Shown: positions 32,933 through 40,910 of the stretch, one piece after another
Position numbering within the stretch: the stretch's first letter is position 1
How the letters are laid out: each line of letters starts with the position of its first letter
Assembly (NCBI RefSeq): GCF_000304335.1
Contig: NZ_CAJF01000015.1
Span: 31,048 to 95,047, forward strand
DNA length: 64,000 nt
Source of the DNA: Microbacterium yannicii PS01
GTDB lineage: Bacteria; Actinomycetota; Actinomycetes; Actinomycetales; Microbacteriaceae
Direction: 5' to 3'
Notes under the pieces: generated by a model
Databases searched by the model: none
Seen by the model: the letters and a program-made list of their open reading frames with translations, nothing else
Told to the model about the DNA's origin: nothing
Position numbers and translations under genes: made by a program

Positions 32933-33960
32933 CGCGACTCGCCCTCCGGTCCCTGGGCCCGTCCCGATCCCTCGGCTTGTCCCGGTCCCTGAGCTTGTCC
33001 GGGTCCCTGAACTCGTCCCGGTTTCTCGGCTTGTCCCGGTCCCTGAGCTTGTCCCGGTCCCTGAGCTTGTCGAAGGGGCTCGGCCCCCGAAGGGCGCGCG
33101 CCGCTCAGCGCGGACGCCTCGTCGAGGACGGCGAGGAGGGCCTCGGGGTCGTGGGCGAAACGGCCGAGGAACAGGCCGTCGACGTCGTCGCCGAGCTCGG
33201 TGAGCAGCCCGGGTCCGGCCGAGCCGCCGTAGATGACGCTGCTGCCGGCGCGACCGGGGAGGGCGTCGAGGGCGGTGCGCAGCGCGCGGGTCACCGTGGT
33301 GATGTGCGCCACCGGAGCGGGGTGCGGTGCGCCGATCGCCCACACCGGTTCATACGCGACGACGACCGGGCCGGCGGGAGCGTCTTCGAGGTCGGCGTGC
33401 AGCTGCGCGACGGTCGCCGCAGCCGCGTCGTCGGCCGACAGGCGGTCGGCTTCGCCCACGCACAGCACGGGCACGATGCCGGCATCCAGTGCGGCGGCGA
33501 CCTTCGCGGCGACGACTTCGTCGGTCTCGCCGAACAGACGCCGCCGTTCGGCGTGGCCGACCTCGGCATACGTCACGCCGATCTCTGCGAGCTCGGCCGC
33601 GGTGATCTCGCCGGTGAAGGCGCCGGGTGGAAAGGCCGAGACGTCCTGAGCCCCGACGCGCACCGGAGTGCCGGCGAACGCCGCGAGCGCCGCGGGAATC
33701 TGCAGGTACGTCGGGATCACGAAGAGCCGCACGTCGCCCGCGGTCACCGCGAAGTGCCCGGCGGCGCGCTGCGCGACCTCGGCGAACCAGGCTGCAGCCT
33801 GCTCATGCCCGAAGTACGTCTTCAGGCTCACTCCCACGACGACCGGTGCTCGCCCGGTGTCCGCGGCAGCCCCGAACTCCGCAGAATCGCGCGCAACTCG
33901 CAGATTCTGCACGGAATCCTGCGAGTTCGGCTCATTCCTGCGAAGTTCGTGGCCGGGCAT
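32929..33960 (-). CDS. lerI: Triosephosphate-isomerase-like L-erythrulose-1-phosphate isomerase
   Basis: A TIM-family isomerase: the catalytic Lys in VSLKTYFG, His in YAEVGHAERR, Glu in VAYEPVWAIG and phosphate-binding YGGSAGPG are all present. In erythrulose pathways such TIM paralogues (LerI) convert L-erythrulose 1-phosphate to D-erythrulose 4-phosphate. ATG at 33960 overlaps the RpiB-like stop (TGATG), but the family core begins about 40 residues later, after a nested palindrome; GTG at 33837 is an alternative start. The C-terminus is odd: after LDEASAL the frame runs through seven 18-bp repeats that add a GQAQGP-like tail, then overlaps the oiaC-like start. Confidence 0.75.
   Translation of the reverse strand: MPGHELRRNEPNSQDSVQNLRVARDSAEFGAAADTGRAPVVVGVSLKTYFGHEQAAAWFAEVAQRAAGHFAVTAGDVRLFVIPTYLQIPAALAAFAGTPVRVGAQDVSAFPPGAFTGEITAAELAEIGVTYAEVGHAERRRLFGETDEVVAAKVAAALDAGIVPVLCVGEADRLSADDAAAATVAQLHADLEDAPAGPVVVAYEPVWAIGAPHPAPVAHITTVTRALRTALDALPGRAGSSVIYGGSAGPGLLTELGDDVDGLFLGRFAHDPEALLAVLDEASALSGARPSGAEPLRQAQGPGQAQGPGQAEKPGRVQGPGQAQGPGQAEGSGRAQGPEGESR
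32948..33073. repeat. Seven 18-bp tandem units inside the TIM-like gene
   Basis: Seven consecutive 18-bp units related to ggtccctgagcttgtccc run from 32948 to 33073; the last ends ggtccctgagcttgtcga. Because 18 is a multiple of three, they keep the frame and encode a repetitive six-residue G-Q-A-Q-G-P-like tail on the isomerase. The same core occurs at 46519-46627 and 51938-52031. Confidence 0.85.
33874..33948. repeat. Nested palindrome between the RpiB-like and TIM-like genes
   Basis: Four related 13-15-base words form a stem inside a stem: gaactccgcagaat (33874) pairs with attcctgcgaagttc (33934-33948), and aactcgcagattc (33895-33907) pairs with gaatcctgcgagtt (33914-33927). Each pairing has one mismatch or bulge. 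The element lies exactly between the coupled ATG at 33960 and the conserved TIM core, so it either lengthens the protein N-terminus in frame or forms an untranslated hairpin. Confidence 0.6.
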
Positions 33961-34445
33961 CAGCAGCTGCCGGTGGTCTCGTACTCGTCGATCACGGCGA
34001 CCTTGTCGGCGGATGCGGACGACGTGTCGAACCGGTAGGTCAGCCATTCGCGCACGAGACGGCGGGCGAGCTCGATGCCGACGACGCGCTGACCCATCGT
34101 GAGCACCTGCGCGTTGTTCGACAGCACGCCGCGCTCGACCGAGAACGAGTCGTGCGCCGTGACGGCACGGACGCCGGCGACCTTGTTGGCCGCGATCGCG
34201 ACGCCCAGGCCCGTGCCGCAGATGAGGAGGGCCCGGTCGGCGTCACCGGCGGCGACGCGCTCGGCCGCCTCGATCGCGACCTTCGGGTAGGGCGTGTTAC
34301 CGTCGGCATCCACCCCGACGTCGATCACTTCGATGACGCCGGGGTTGCTCTCGAGGTCCTTCTTCAGGATCTCCTTGTAGTCGAAGCCGGCGTCGTCGGC
34401 GCCGATCACGAGGCGCAGCGGCTCGGGCGTGGCGATATCAGACAT
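33960..34445 (-). CDS. derI: RpiB-like D-erythrulose-4-phosphate isomerase
   Basis: A 161-residue LacA/RpiB-family isomerase. [15 protein letters not shown] is the N-terminal core, with the catalytic cysteine in [14 protein letters not shown] (about 75-88) and [20 protein letters not shown] after it. Classical RpiB makes ribulose 5-phosphate, but paralogues in erythrulose pathways (DerI/EryI) convert D-erythrulose 4-phosphate to D-erythrose 4-phosphate, which fits the neighbouring kinase and TIM-like gene. Its start overlaps the kinase stop region by eight bases. Confidence 0.75.
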   Translation of the reverse strand: MSDIATPEPLRLVIGADDAGFDYKEILKKDLESNPGVIEVIDVGVDADGNTPYPKVAIEAAERVAAGDADRALLICGTGLGVAIAANKVAGVRAVTAHDSFSVERGVLSNNAQVLTMGQRVVGIELARRLVREWLTYRFDTSSASADKVAVIDEYETTGSC

Positions 34446-36180
34446 TCGCGTTCTCCTTCTCGGCCGTGAGCAGCGCGCCCACGGCAGTGGCGATGAGGGC
34501 GAGCGAGTGCGCGCCCGGGTCGGGGGTGCCCACGCTGTTCTGCCCGTGGGTGCGAGCGCGTCCCATGCGGGGGAGCAGATCCGCGGTGGCCGCGGCGGCG
34601 CGGGTCGCGGCATCCGCTGCCGTCCGCCACGCCGACGCGAGGTCGGCGCCGCCGTCCAGCGCGTGGGCGAGGGTCGAGCTGAACGGCACGAGCGCGTCGA
34701 CCATGGTCTTGTCTCCGACCTCGGCCTTGCCGTACGACATCACGCCCTGCGCGCCGCCCACGATCCCCGCGGCAACGGCGGTGGGCTCGGGGCGCCCTTC
34801 GTCTCCGAGCTTGTCCGCGAGCGCGTTCAGGATGACGCCCCACAGGGCTCCGGAGGTGCCGCCGGCCTTGTCGGACCAGGCGTCGGCCGCACGCGTCAGG
34901 GTGGTGGCGGCCCCGGCGCCGGCGTCGACCGCGGCGCGAGCGGCGGCCAGTGCCGCGTGCGAACCGCGCTGCATTCCGATGCCGTGGTCGCCGTCTCCGG
35001 CGATCGCGTCGATGCGGCCGAGCTCATCGACGTGGGCGTCGACGGTGTCGACGATGGTCGTCACGGCCGCGAGGACCGTGGTGGCGACGGCACGGGATGC
35101 CTCGTCCGCAGGCGGAACAGCCTCGAGGGCCGCATCGGCCAGCGCCGAGGCATCCGCTCGCTCCGCCGCCGTGACCGACCCGCGCCGGTAGGCGGGGGTG
35201 TCGACGGGCGTCTCCCACAGGGCCGCCAGCTCGGCGTCCGGCCAGAACAGCGTGAGCGAGGTGCCCGCCATGTCGAAGCTCGTGCAGTACTCGCCCACGT
35301 GGGGGCCGACGATCTCGACGCCGGCGGCGGTGAGCAGCTCGGCGATGCGCCGGTAGACGACGAACATCTCCTCGTACTTCAGTGAGCCGAGGCCGTTGAG
35401 GACGGGGACGACGCGGGCCCCCCTGGCCGCGTCGATCCCATCGGGCAGCTCGCCCAGCAGCCGCTCGACGAGCAGCTCGGCCAGACCGTCCGCCGTCGGG
35501 ATGGCGGTCTCGTCGATTCCCGGTTCGCCGTGGATGCCGAGACCTACCGCCATCCGGCCCTCGGGCACCGAGAACAGGGGTGCCTCGGCGCCGGGAAGCG
35601 TGCATCCGGTGAACGCGACACCGAACGAACGGGTCCGCTCGTTCGCCAGTCGCGCGACCCGGGCGACCTCGCTCAGGTCGTACCCCGCCTCGGCCGCAGC
35701 GGCGGCGATGCGGAACACGGTGAGGTCGCCGGCGATGCCGCGGCGCTTGTGCTTCTCCTCGGTGGTCGCGCTCACCACATCATCGGTGACGGTCACGGTC
35801 TCGCACGCGATGCCCTCGGCGCGCAGCCGCTCCTGTGCCGCGTCGAAGTTCAGCACGTCGCCGGCGTAGTTGCCGTAGCTGAGGAACACGCCGCCGCCGT
35901 TGTCTGCGGCCTTGGCCACTGCGTACACCTGCTGAGCCGACGGTGACGCGAACAGGTTCCCCATCGCCGCGCCATGCGCCAGGCCCTGGCCGACCAGACC
36001 GCCGAAGGCGGGGTAGTGGCCCGATCCGCCGCCCACGACGACCGCGACCTGGCCTGCGGGCGAGACCGTCGACCGCACCACGCCGCCAGTGACGCGCCGC
36101 ACGTACCGCTCGTTCGCCGCGACGAACCCGGCGATCATCTCGTCGGCGAAGTCGGCGGGCTCGTTCCACAGTCGCGTCAT
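34438..36180 (-). CDS. lerK: Single-chain dihydroxyacetone-kinase family kinase (L-erythrulose kinase-like)
   Basis: A 580-residue ATP-dependent kinase that fuses DhaK (about 1-335) and DhaL (about 355-580). The substrate-binding histidine is His217 in [23 protein letters not shown] is the DhaK loop; and GDGDHGIGM (395-403) holds the magnesium-binding aspartates of DhaL. Such kinases phosphorylate dihydroxyacetone or, in erythritol/D-apionate pathways, L-erythrulose at C1. The flanking LerI- and DerI-like isomerases and OiaC-like decarboxylase favour L-erythrulose. ATGA overlap with the upstream transporter. Confidence 0.8.
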   Translation of the reverse strand: MTRLWNEPADFADEMIAGFVAANERYVRRVTGGVVRSTVSPAGQVAVVVGGGSGHYPAFGGLVGQGLAHGAAMGNLFASPSAQQVYAVAKAADNGGGVFLSYGNYAGDVLNFDAAQERLRAEGIACETVTVTDDVVSATTEEKHKRRGIAGDLTVFRIAAAAAEAGYDLSEVARVARLANERTRSFGVAFTGCTLPGAEAPLFSVPEGRMAVGLGIHGEPGIDETAIPTADGLAELLVERLLGELPDGIDAARGARVVPVLNGLGSLKYEEMFVVYRRIAELLTAAGVEIVGPHVGEYCTSFDMAGTSLTLFWPDAELAALWETPVDTPAYRRGSVTAAERADASALADAALEAVPPADEASRAVATTVLAAVTTIVDTVDAHVDELGRIDAIAGDGDHGIGMQRGSHAALAAARAAVDAGAGAATTLTRAADAWSDKAGGTSGALWGVILNALADKLGDEGRPEPTAVAAGIVGGAQGVMSYGKAEVGDKTMVDALVPFSSTLAHALDGGADLASAWRTAADAATRAAAATADLLPRMGRARTHGQNSVGTPDPGAHSLALIATAVGALLTAEKENANV

Positions 36181-37607
36181 CGGGAGTCCTTCGCGGTGGC
36201 CGCGCTGTCGGGAGTCGGCGTGATCGGCGCGGCGCTGTTCTCGACAGCGCTGTCATCAACGGGCGCGTCCTCGACCGTCACCGCGTTGATGCGGTTGCTG
36301 CGGGCGAGCAGCACCATCAGCACGGCCGACACGAGCATGAAGAAGCCGACGATGAACATCGGCACCTCGTAGCCGCCGGTCAGGTCGCGCACGGCGCCGG
36401 TGACGAAGGGGGCCGAGAAGCCGGCGAGGTTGCCGATCGTGTTGATGAGTGCGACGCCCGCGGCGGCCGCGGCTCCGGTGAGGAAGCGCGTGGGGAGCGT
36501 CCAGAAGTTCGGCAGCGCCGCGAAGATCGCGCACGCCGTCACGGTGATGATCGCGATCGTCGCGGCGGGGGAGCCCGCGAACAGCGCCAGGGGGATGCTG
36601 ACGGCACCGGCGATGGCGGGAACGGCGATGTGCCAGGTCTTGAGGCCGCGCTTCGAGGCATCCCGCGACCAGAAATACATGACGATCGCGGCCGGCAGGT
36701 ACGGGATGGCCGTGATGAGGCCCTTCTGCAGGACGTCGAAGGTCTGTCCGGTCTGCTCCTGGAAGCCCTCGATGATCGTCGGCAGGAAGAACGCCAGCGC
36801 GTACAGGCCGTAGATGAAGCCGAAGTAGATGAACGACAGCACCCACACGCGCCCGCTCTTGAAGGCGTACTTCGCCGAGACGTGCGTCTCTTTCTTCTGC
36901 GTCGCCGCACGCTCCTTGTCGAGGGCGTCGGTGAGCCACACCTGCTCGTCGCGGGTCAGCCACTTCGCGTCGGCCGGCTTGTCCTTCAGGTAGAACCAGG
37001 CGATGATGCCGACGATGATCGCCGGGATGGCGACGCCGAAGAACATGAAGCGCCATCCCTCGAGGCCGAAGAAGACCTGGTCCTGCTGGATGAGCCAGCC
37101 GGCAAGCGGAGCGCCGATGACCGTGGTGAGCGGCTGGGCGAGGTAGAAGAGCATGAGCACGCGGCCGCGGTACTGCGCCGGCACCCACAGGCTCAGGAAC
37201 AGAATGGCGCCGGGGAAGAAGCCGGCCTCGGCCACGCCGAGCAGGAATCGCAGCACGACCAGCTGCTCGAAGTTCTGCACCCACGTGAACAGCAGCGCGA
37301 CGACGCCCCAGCTGACCATGATGCGTGCGAGCCAGCGCCGGGCGCCGAACTTGTGCAGCGCCAGGTTCGAGGGAACCTCGAGCAGGATGTAGCCGATGAA
37401 GAAGACGCCCGACGCGAAGCCGAACTGAGCCGCGCTGAGCGCGAGGTCCTCGTTCATGCCGTTGGGAGCGGCGAAGCCGATCGCCGTGCGGTCGAGGTAG
37501 TTGATGAAGAACATCAGCGCCACGAACGGCACGAGGCGCATCGACACCTTGCGGATGGCCGATTTCGCCACGGCCGGTGCGTCGGCGGTGGTCTTGGTCT
37601 GGTCCAC
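36177..37607 (-). CDS. MFS transporter of the anion:cation symporter (ACS) type
   Basis: A 476-residue, 12-helix major facilitator. MRLVPFVALMFFINYLDRTA (helix 1 with the D-R motif of ACS members such as tartrate/rhamnonate carriers), GVAEAGFFPGAILFLSLWVP and QYRGRVLMLFYLAQPLTTVI are characteristic. ACS carriers move organic acids with protons, so D-apionate or a similar sugar acid is a sensible substrate. It is the first gene of the minus-strand operon, its GTG start follows AGGAG, and its promoter holds a FadR-type operator in the spacer. Confidence 0.82.
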   Translation of the reverse strand: MDQTKTTADAPAVAKSAIRKVSMRLVPFVALMFFINYLDRTAIGFAAPNGMNEDLALSAAQFGFASGVFFIGYILLEVPSNLALHKFGARRWLARIMVSWGVVALLFTWVQNFEQLVVLRFLLGVAEAGFFPGAILFLSLWVPAQYRGRVLMLFYLAQPLTTVIGAPLAGWLIQQDQVFFGLEGWRFMFFGVAIPAIIVGIIAWFYLKDKPADAKWLTRDEQVWLTDALDKERAATQKKETHVSAKYAFKSGRVWVLSFIYFGFIYGLYALAFFLPTIIEGFQEQTGQTFDVLQKGLITAIPYLPAAIVMYFWSRDASKRGLKTWHIAVPAIAGAVSIPLALFAGSPAATIAIITVTACAIFAALPNFWTLPTRFLTGAAAAAGVALINTIGNLAGFSAPFVTGAVRDLTGGYEVPMFIVGFFMLVSAVLMVLLARSNRINAVTVEDAPVDDSAVENSAAPITPTPDSAATAKDSR

Positions 37608-37651
37608 GGTGACTCCTGCTCATCGACGGTGATCGAGTGTATTCGTCGACT

Positions 37652-37694
37652 ATTGTGGCAAACCGGTTGACCAAATGCAAGAACCGGTTGACCA
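37652..37694 (-). promoter_or_regulatory. Promoter and paired operators for the MFS-kinase-isomerase operon
   Basis: On the minus strand, TTGCAT (37675-37680), a 17-base spacer containing GGTCAACCGGTT, and CACAAT (37652-37657) form a promoter ending about 45 bases before the transporter start. AACCGGTTGACCA occurs at 37661-37673 (in the spacer) and again at 37682-37694 upstream of the -35. The TGGT-CA-ACC core matches the FadR-family operator style. Confidence 0.7.
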
Positions 37695-37702
37695 ATCTTT
37701 GC

Positions 37703-39379
37703 TCACCGGATGCCGCGTCCTCCCGTCACCGCGAGGGCTGAGGCGTCCGCGATCTCGAACTCGAGCGTCTCGCCCGTCGGGCTCGCGGCCTCGATCCGCA
37801 ACTCGATGTCGCCGAACCGCTGCGTCCATCGGTCGGCGGACCCGAGGTGAGGGGCGACCGCTTCGTGCAGATCGGCATCCCCGAGATCGTCGAACACGAT
37901 CCAGCGGCCGTCGCCGACGACCTCGGTGCGGGACCACTCCGATCCGGCGAGCCAGGAGGCGATCGCGACGGTGGCGCCGGCATCGGCCTGTGCACGAAGC
38001 GTCCCACGCGTCGCCTGCGGCAGGCGGCTGCCGACCACCAGCACGAGCCCGGCGCCCGCCAGCCGCCTCGCGTCGACGTGCTCGTCGAACGCGAGCACGT
38101 TGCGCAGCGGCTGAAACAGTCCATGCATCTCGGTGGGCTCGGGCGCGGGCGACTCGAGTGGGAACTGCGGGCAGGGGATGTCGTTCAGCTGATGCCTCGG
38201 AAAGTCATATCCGGGGATGTGCAGGCAGCTGCCGTCCGCGGGGATGCGTCCGTGGCTGAGGAGGTGCCAGGCCTCGAAGACGCTGCGCGAGGTCTCGGGC
38301 GCGGTCGCCCGGCGGTTGCCGAAGGGGCGCTGGCCGCGACCGAAGTCGCTGTCGTCGGCGTGGACGAGCGCGATGTCGGGGCGCGCGTCGCGGTGGCTCC
38401 ATCGCAGCGGATGGGCGGGCACGAACTCGCGCACGAACTCCCGCCACATCTCGCCGTGAGCCGTACGGCGGAACTCGCCCTCTCCGAGATGCCGGACGAG
38501 CACGTCGATGTTCTCCACGAACAGTCGGTCGGGTGCGAAGAGGTAGGCGAGCCGCAGTGCCGACGCGAACTCGCCGGGCGAGTGCCCCGGGAAGCCGGGC
38601 GCGCGGGTGAGCCACGGACCGATGTCGGGTCCCCACAGATCGGCGCAGATCCAGAACTCACGGCCGTACTGCAGCGAGGCCCCGAGAGCGGCCGCGAGCT
38701 GCAGCGGCTGGAACGACTCCTTCATCACCTTCGGGCACGGCGTCATGCCGGCGCGCGCGAGGGTGTGGAACATCACGGGGAACACCTGCTCGGAGAGCAC
38801 CGGAACCCCTGACGCAGTGCTGCCGGCGGCGCTCTCGACGTCGGAGACGATTCCGCGGACGGTGGCGTCGATGACCGCGACGGCGGTCTCGGCGGCCATC
38901 CCGTCGGTCTGCCCGAAGTGGGGGAGGTGGGCATCCTTGCGGTACTGGTCCGCGTGGATCTGGAGGTGCTCGGGCTCGTCGTAGAGAACGCCGGCGAGGC
39001 GGCCCGCCTCGGCGGCCGCGCGAATCACCGCGCTCGGAACGTCGTACCTGTTCGTTCCGGCGACGTGCGGTCCGTTGATGTTGCCGTACTCGTTGCCGAG
39101 AACGACGTCGATGCCGGCGGCGGTGAGGTCGCGCAGCATCTCTGCGGGGTCGTCCTCGGTCGGCACGACATGGTGCACGTAGAAATCCGCCCCGAGGTCG
39201 CTCAGCTCGGCGACGAACTGCGACGGAGAGGCGGGCGGATCCTGCGACGGGATCGGCACGCCGGTTCCCGTGCGCATGATCGCGTCGGAGGCGTCTCCGG
39301 CCCACGGGTCCGTGAAGGCGACCACCGGGCCCTGGATGCCGAAGCTCGGGCGCGATGGCGGTGGGGGATCGTTGTGCAC
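37703..39379 (-). CDS. Large protein of unknown function in the apionate island (putative glycosidase)
   Basis: A 558-residue cytosolic protein I cannot assign. It has no signal peptide. The first 330 residues look like a TIM barrel: FGIQGPVVAFTDPWAGDASD, VVLGNEYGNINGPHV, LAGVLYDEPEHLQI (possible acidic pair), GVPVLSEQVFPVMFHTLARA, and SLQYGREFWICADLWGPD. A Rossmann-like segment (VDARRLAGAGLVLVVGSRLP) and a terminal beta domain follow, in the manner of GH42-like or DUF-type hydrolases. It sits downstream of the sugar-binding lipoprotein on the same strand and probably shares its promoter, so it may process the imported substrate. GTG at 39379 has AAAGG upstream. Confidence 0.6.
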   Translation of the reverse strand: MHNDPPPPSRPSFGIQGPVVAFTDPWAGDASDAIMRTGTGVPIPSQDPPASPSQFVAELSDLGADFYVHHVVPTEDDPAEMLRDLTAAGIDVVLGNEYGNINGPHVAGTNRYDVPSAVIRAAAEAGRLAGVLYDEPEHLQIHADQYRKDAHLPHFGQTDGMAAETAVAVIDATVRGIVSDVESAAGSTASGVPVLSEQVFPVMFHTLARAGMTPCPKVMKESFQPLQLAAALGASLQYGREFWICADLWGPDIGPWLTRAPGFPGHSPGEFASALRLAYLFAPDRLFVENIDVLVRHLGEGEFRRTAHGEMWREFVREFVPAHPLRWSHRDARPDIALVHADDSDFGRGQRPFGNRRATAPETSRSVFEAWHLLSHGRIPADGSCLHIPGYDFPRHQLNDIPCPQFPLESPAPEPTEMHGLFQPLRNVLAFDEHVDARRLAGAGLVLVVGSRLPQATRGTLRAQADAGATVAIASWLAGSEWSRTEVVGDGRWIVFDDLGDADLHEAVAPHLGSADRWTQRFGDIELRIEAASPTGETLEFEIADASALAVTGGRGIR

Positions 39380-39462
39380 GACGACCTTTCGGATTCGGGG
39401 GCTGCGGATTGCGGAACGGGTCCGGGGCCGAGGCGATTCTCGCCCCGGCCCCGGATGGGTCA

Positions 39463-40764
39463 TCACTGATTCAGAACGACGTCCATCTCGGAGAAGAACT
39501 GGTCGACGGCCTGATCCACGGTCAGCGTGCCGAAGTTGAGCTCTTCGCCCAGCTGGCGGAACTTCTCGTGCAGCGAGCCGTAGCCGACGATCGGCACCGG
39601 CGGCGCGTCGCCGAGGCGGTCGGCGATGGATGCCTCGTACTCGGCGATCTGCTGGCTCACCTCGTCGAGCTCGGCGGCATCGCGAGCGGTCTTCGACGCC
39701 GGCAGCCCACGGTTGGTGCCGAAGATCTCGCCCGACTCGGGACTGTTGACCAGGAAGTCGATCAGCGTTGCCGCTGCGGCGGGGTGCTCGGAGTTAGCGG
39801 CGATCGAGTACATCTGCGACGCCTTGAGGTAGAGGTCCTTGCCTCCGTCGACGGAGAGCGGCGGCGCCAGCAGCTCGATCTCGTACCCCTCGCCCAGGTT
39901 GCCGAGGAAGCCCGAGCCGGAGTTGTCCCACGTCGTGTCGCTCGCGCCGATCGCACTGTCGAACGCCGTCAGCGGCTGGATCTCGGCGACGCGCTGCTGC
40001 GGCACGACGGCGCCCTCTTCACGCGCGGCCGCGGCGGACTCCCAGAACTCGGCGAGGCGCTCCTCGTCGAAGCCGGGCTCGCCCTCGTCGTCGAACAGCT
40101 GCGAGCCCTCGGCGCGCAGCTGCAGCTCGAAGTTGGTGAACCGCGTGGTCGGGTCTACGCCGCCCCACGCCTCGACGCCGGCCTCGGCCGCCGCCGCGCT
40201 CACGTCGGCCATCCACTCGTAGTACTCGTCCCACGTGCCCTCGGTGAACGGCTCCACGCCGATCTCGTCGAGGACGGTGGTGTTGAGGAACATGCCCCAC
40301 GAGTTCGTCGAGAGGGGGACCGCGGTGGTGACGCCGTCCACGGCGCCGGCGCCCAGCACCTGCTCCTCGATGCCGTCGGTCTGGATCGTCGTGCCGAGGT
40401 AGGGCTCGAGGTCGAGGAGGGATCCGCTCTGCGAGTACTGCCGCAGGTAGGCGAGGTCCATCGTGACGACGTCGGGCAGACCCTTTCCGGCCGCCTCGAT
40501 CTGGCGCTTCTCCCAGTAGTCGATGGGGGAGAGGAAGAGCACCTCGACGTCGATGTTCGAGTGCTCCTCCTCGAAGGCGGCGATGGCCTCGTTGTAGAGC
40601 TCGGCGCGCACGTCGTTGCCCCAGAACGAGAACGAGATCGACACCTCTTCATCGGGATCGAGCGTCGCCTCGGTGGTGGGCTCGCCCGAAGAGCACCCGG
40701 CCAGAGCGATGGCCGCGATCGCGACTCCTGCAGAGACCGCGGCGGCCCGTCTGTTCAACCTCAT
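39463..40764 (-). CDS. ABC-type sugar-binding lipoprotein
   Basis: A 433-residue extracellular solute-binding protein. The signal ends AIAAIALAGC-SS, a clear lipobox with the lipidated cysteine at about residue 25. The mature part has the cluster B fold: EVSISFSFWGNDVRAELYNE, FEEEHSNIDVEVLFLSP, GLPDVVTMDLAYLRQYSQSG, and ALPLSTNS-like PLSTNSWGMFLNTTVLDEIG. It would capture an oligosaccharide or glycoside. No permease or ATPase gene lies in the window, so it must use components encoded elsewhere. The promoter at 40848-40876 carries the same operator as the transporter promoter. Confidence 0.88.
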   Translation of the reverse strand: MRLNRRAAAVSAGVAIAAIALAGCSSGEPTTEATLDPDEEVSISFSFWGNDVRAELYNEAIAAFEEEHSNIDVEVLFLSPIDYWEKRQIEAAGKGLPDVVTMDLAYLRQYSQSGSLLDLEPYLGTTIQTDGIEEQVLGAGAVDGVTTAVPLSTNSWGMFLNTTVLDEIGVEPFTEGTWDEYYEWMADVSAAAAEAGVEAWGGVDPTTRFTNFELQLRAEGSQLFDDEGEPGFDEERLAEFWESAAAAREEGAVVPQQRVAEIQPLTAFDSAIGASDTTWDNSGSGFLGNLGEGYEIELLAPPLSVDGGKDLYLKASQMYSIAANSEHPAAAATLIDFLVNSPESGEIFGTNRGLPASKTARDAAELDEVSQQIAEYEASIADRLGDAPPVPIVGYGSLHEKFRQLGEELNFGTLTVDQAVDQFFSEMDVVLNQ

Positions 40765-40847
40765 CGTGGAAATTCCCCTCGTCCTCGAGATCAGGAAGCG
40801 TTTTCTCACGTCGCCGTGAGAAAGGCGACTCCAGGTCGCCGAGACCC

Positions 40848-40876
40848 AGTTTGACAAACCGGTTGACCGAATGCAA
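40848..40876 (-). promoter_or_regulatory. Promoter and operator for the sugar-binding lipoprotein gene
   Basis: Minus strand: TTGCAT (40871-40876), 17-base spacer with CGGTCAACCGGTT, and CAAACT (40848-40853). The 20-base word AACCGGTTGACCRAATGCAA is shared with the transporter promoter at one position of difference. The spacing is identical in both promoters, and the site lies within 60 bases of the FadR-type regulator start. Confidence 0.7.
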
Positions 40877-40910
40877 TCCCAGCACGGCCCGGATGTCGTA
40901 AGTTGTTCGC

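Noticed and set aside
37661..37694. AACCGGTTGACC pair as a LacI operator
   Set aside because: It lacks the central CG palindrome of LacI sites; the TGGT-CA-ACC core and adjacent GntR gene fit FadR-type binding better.
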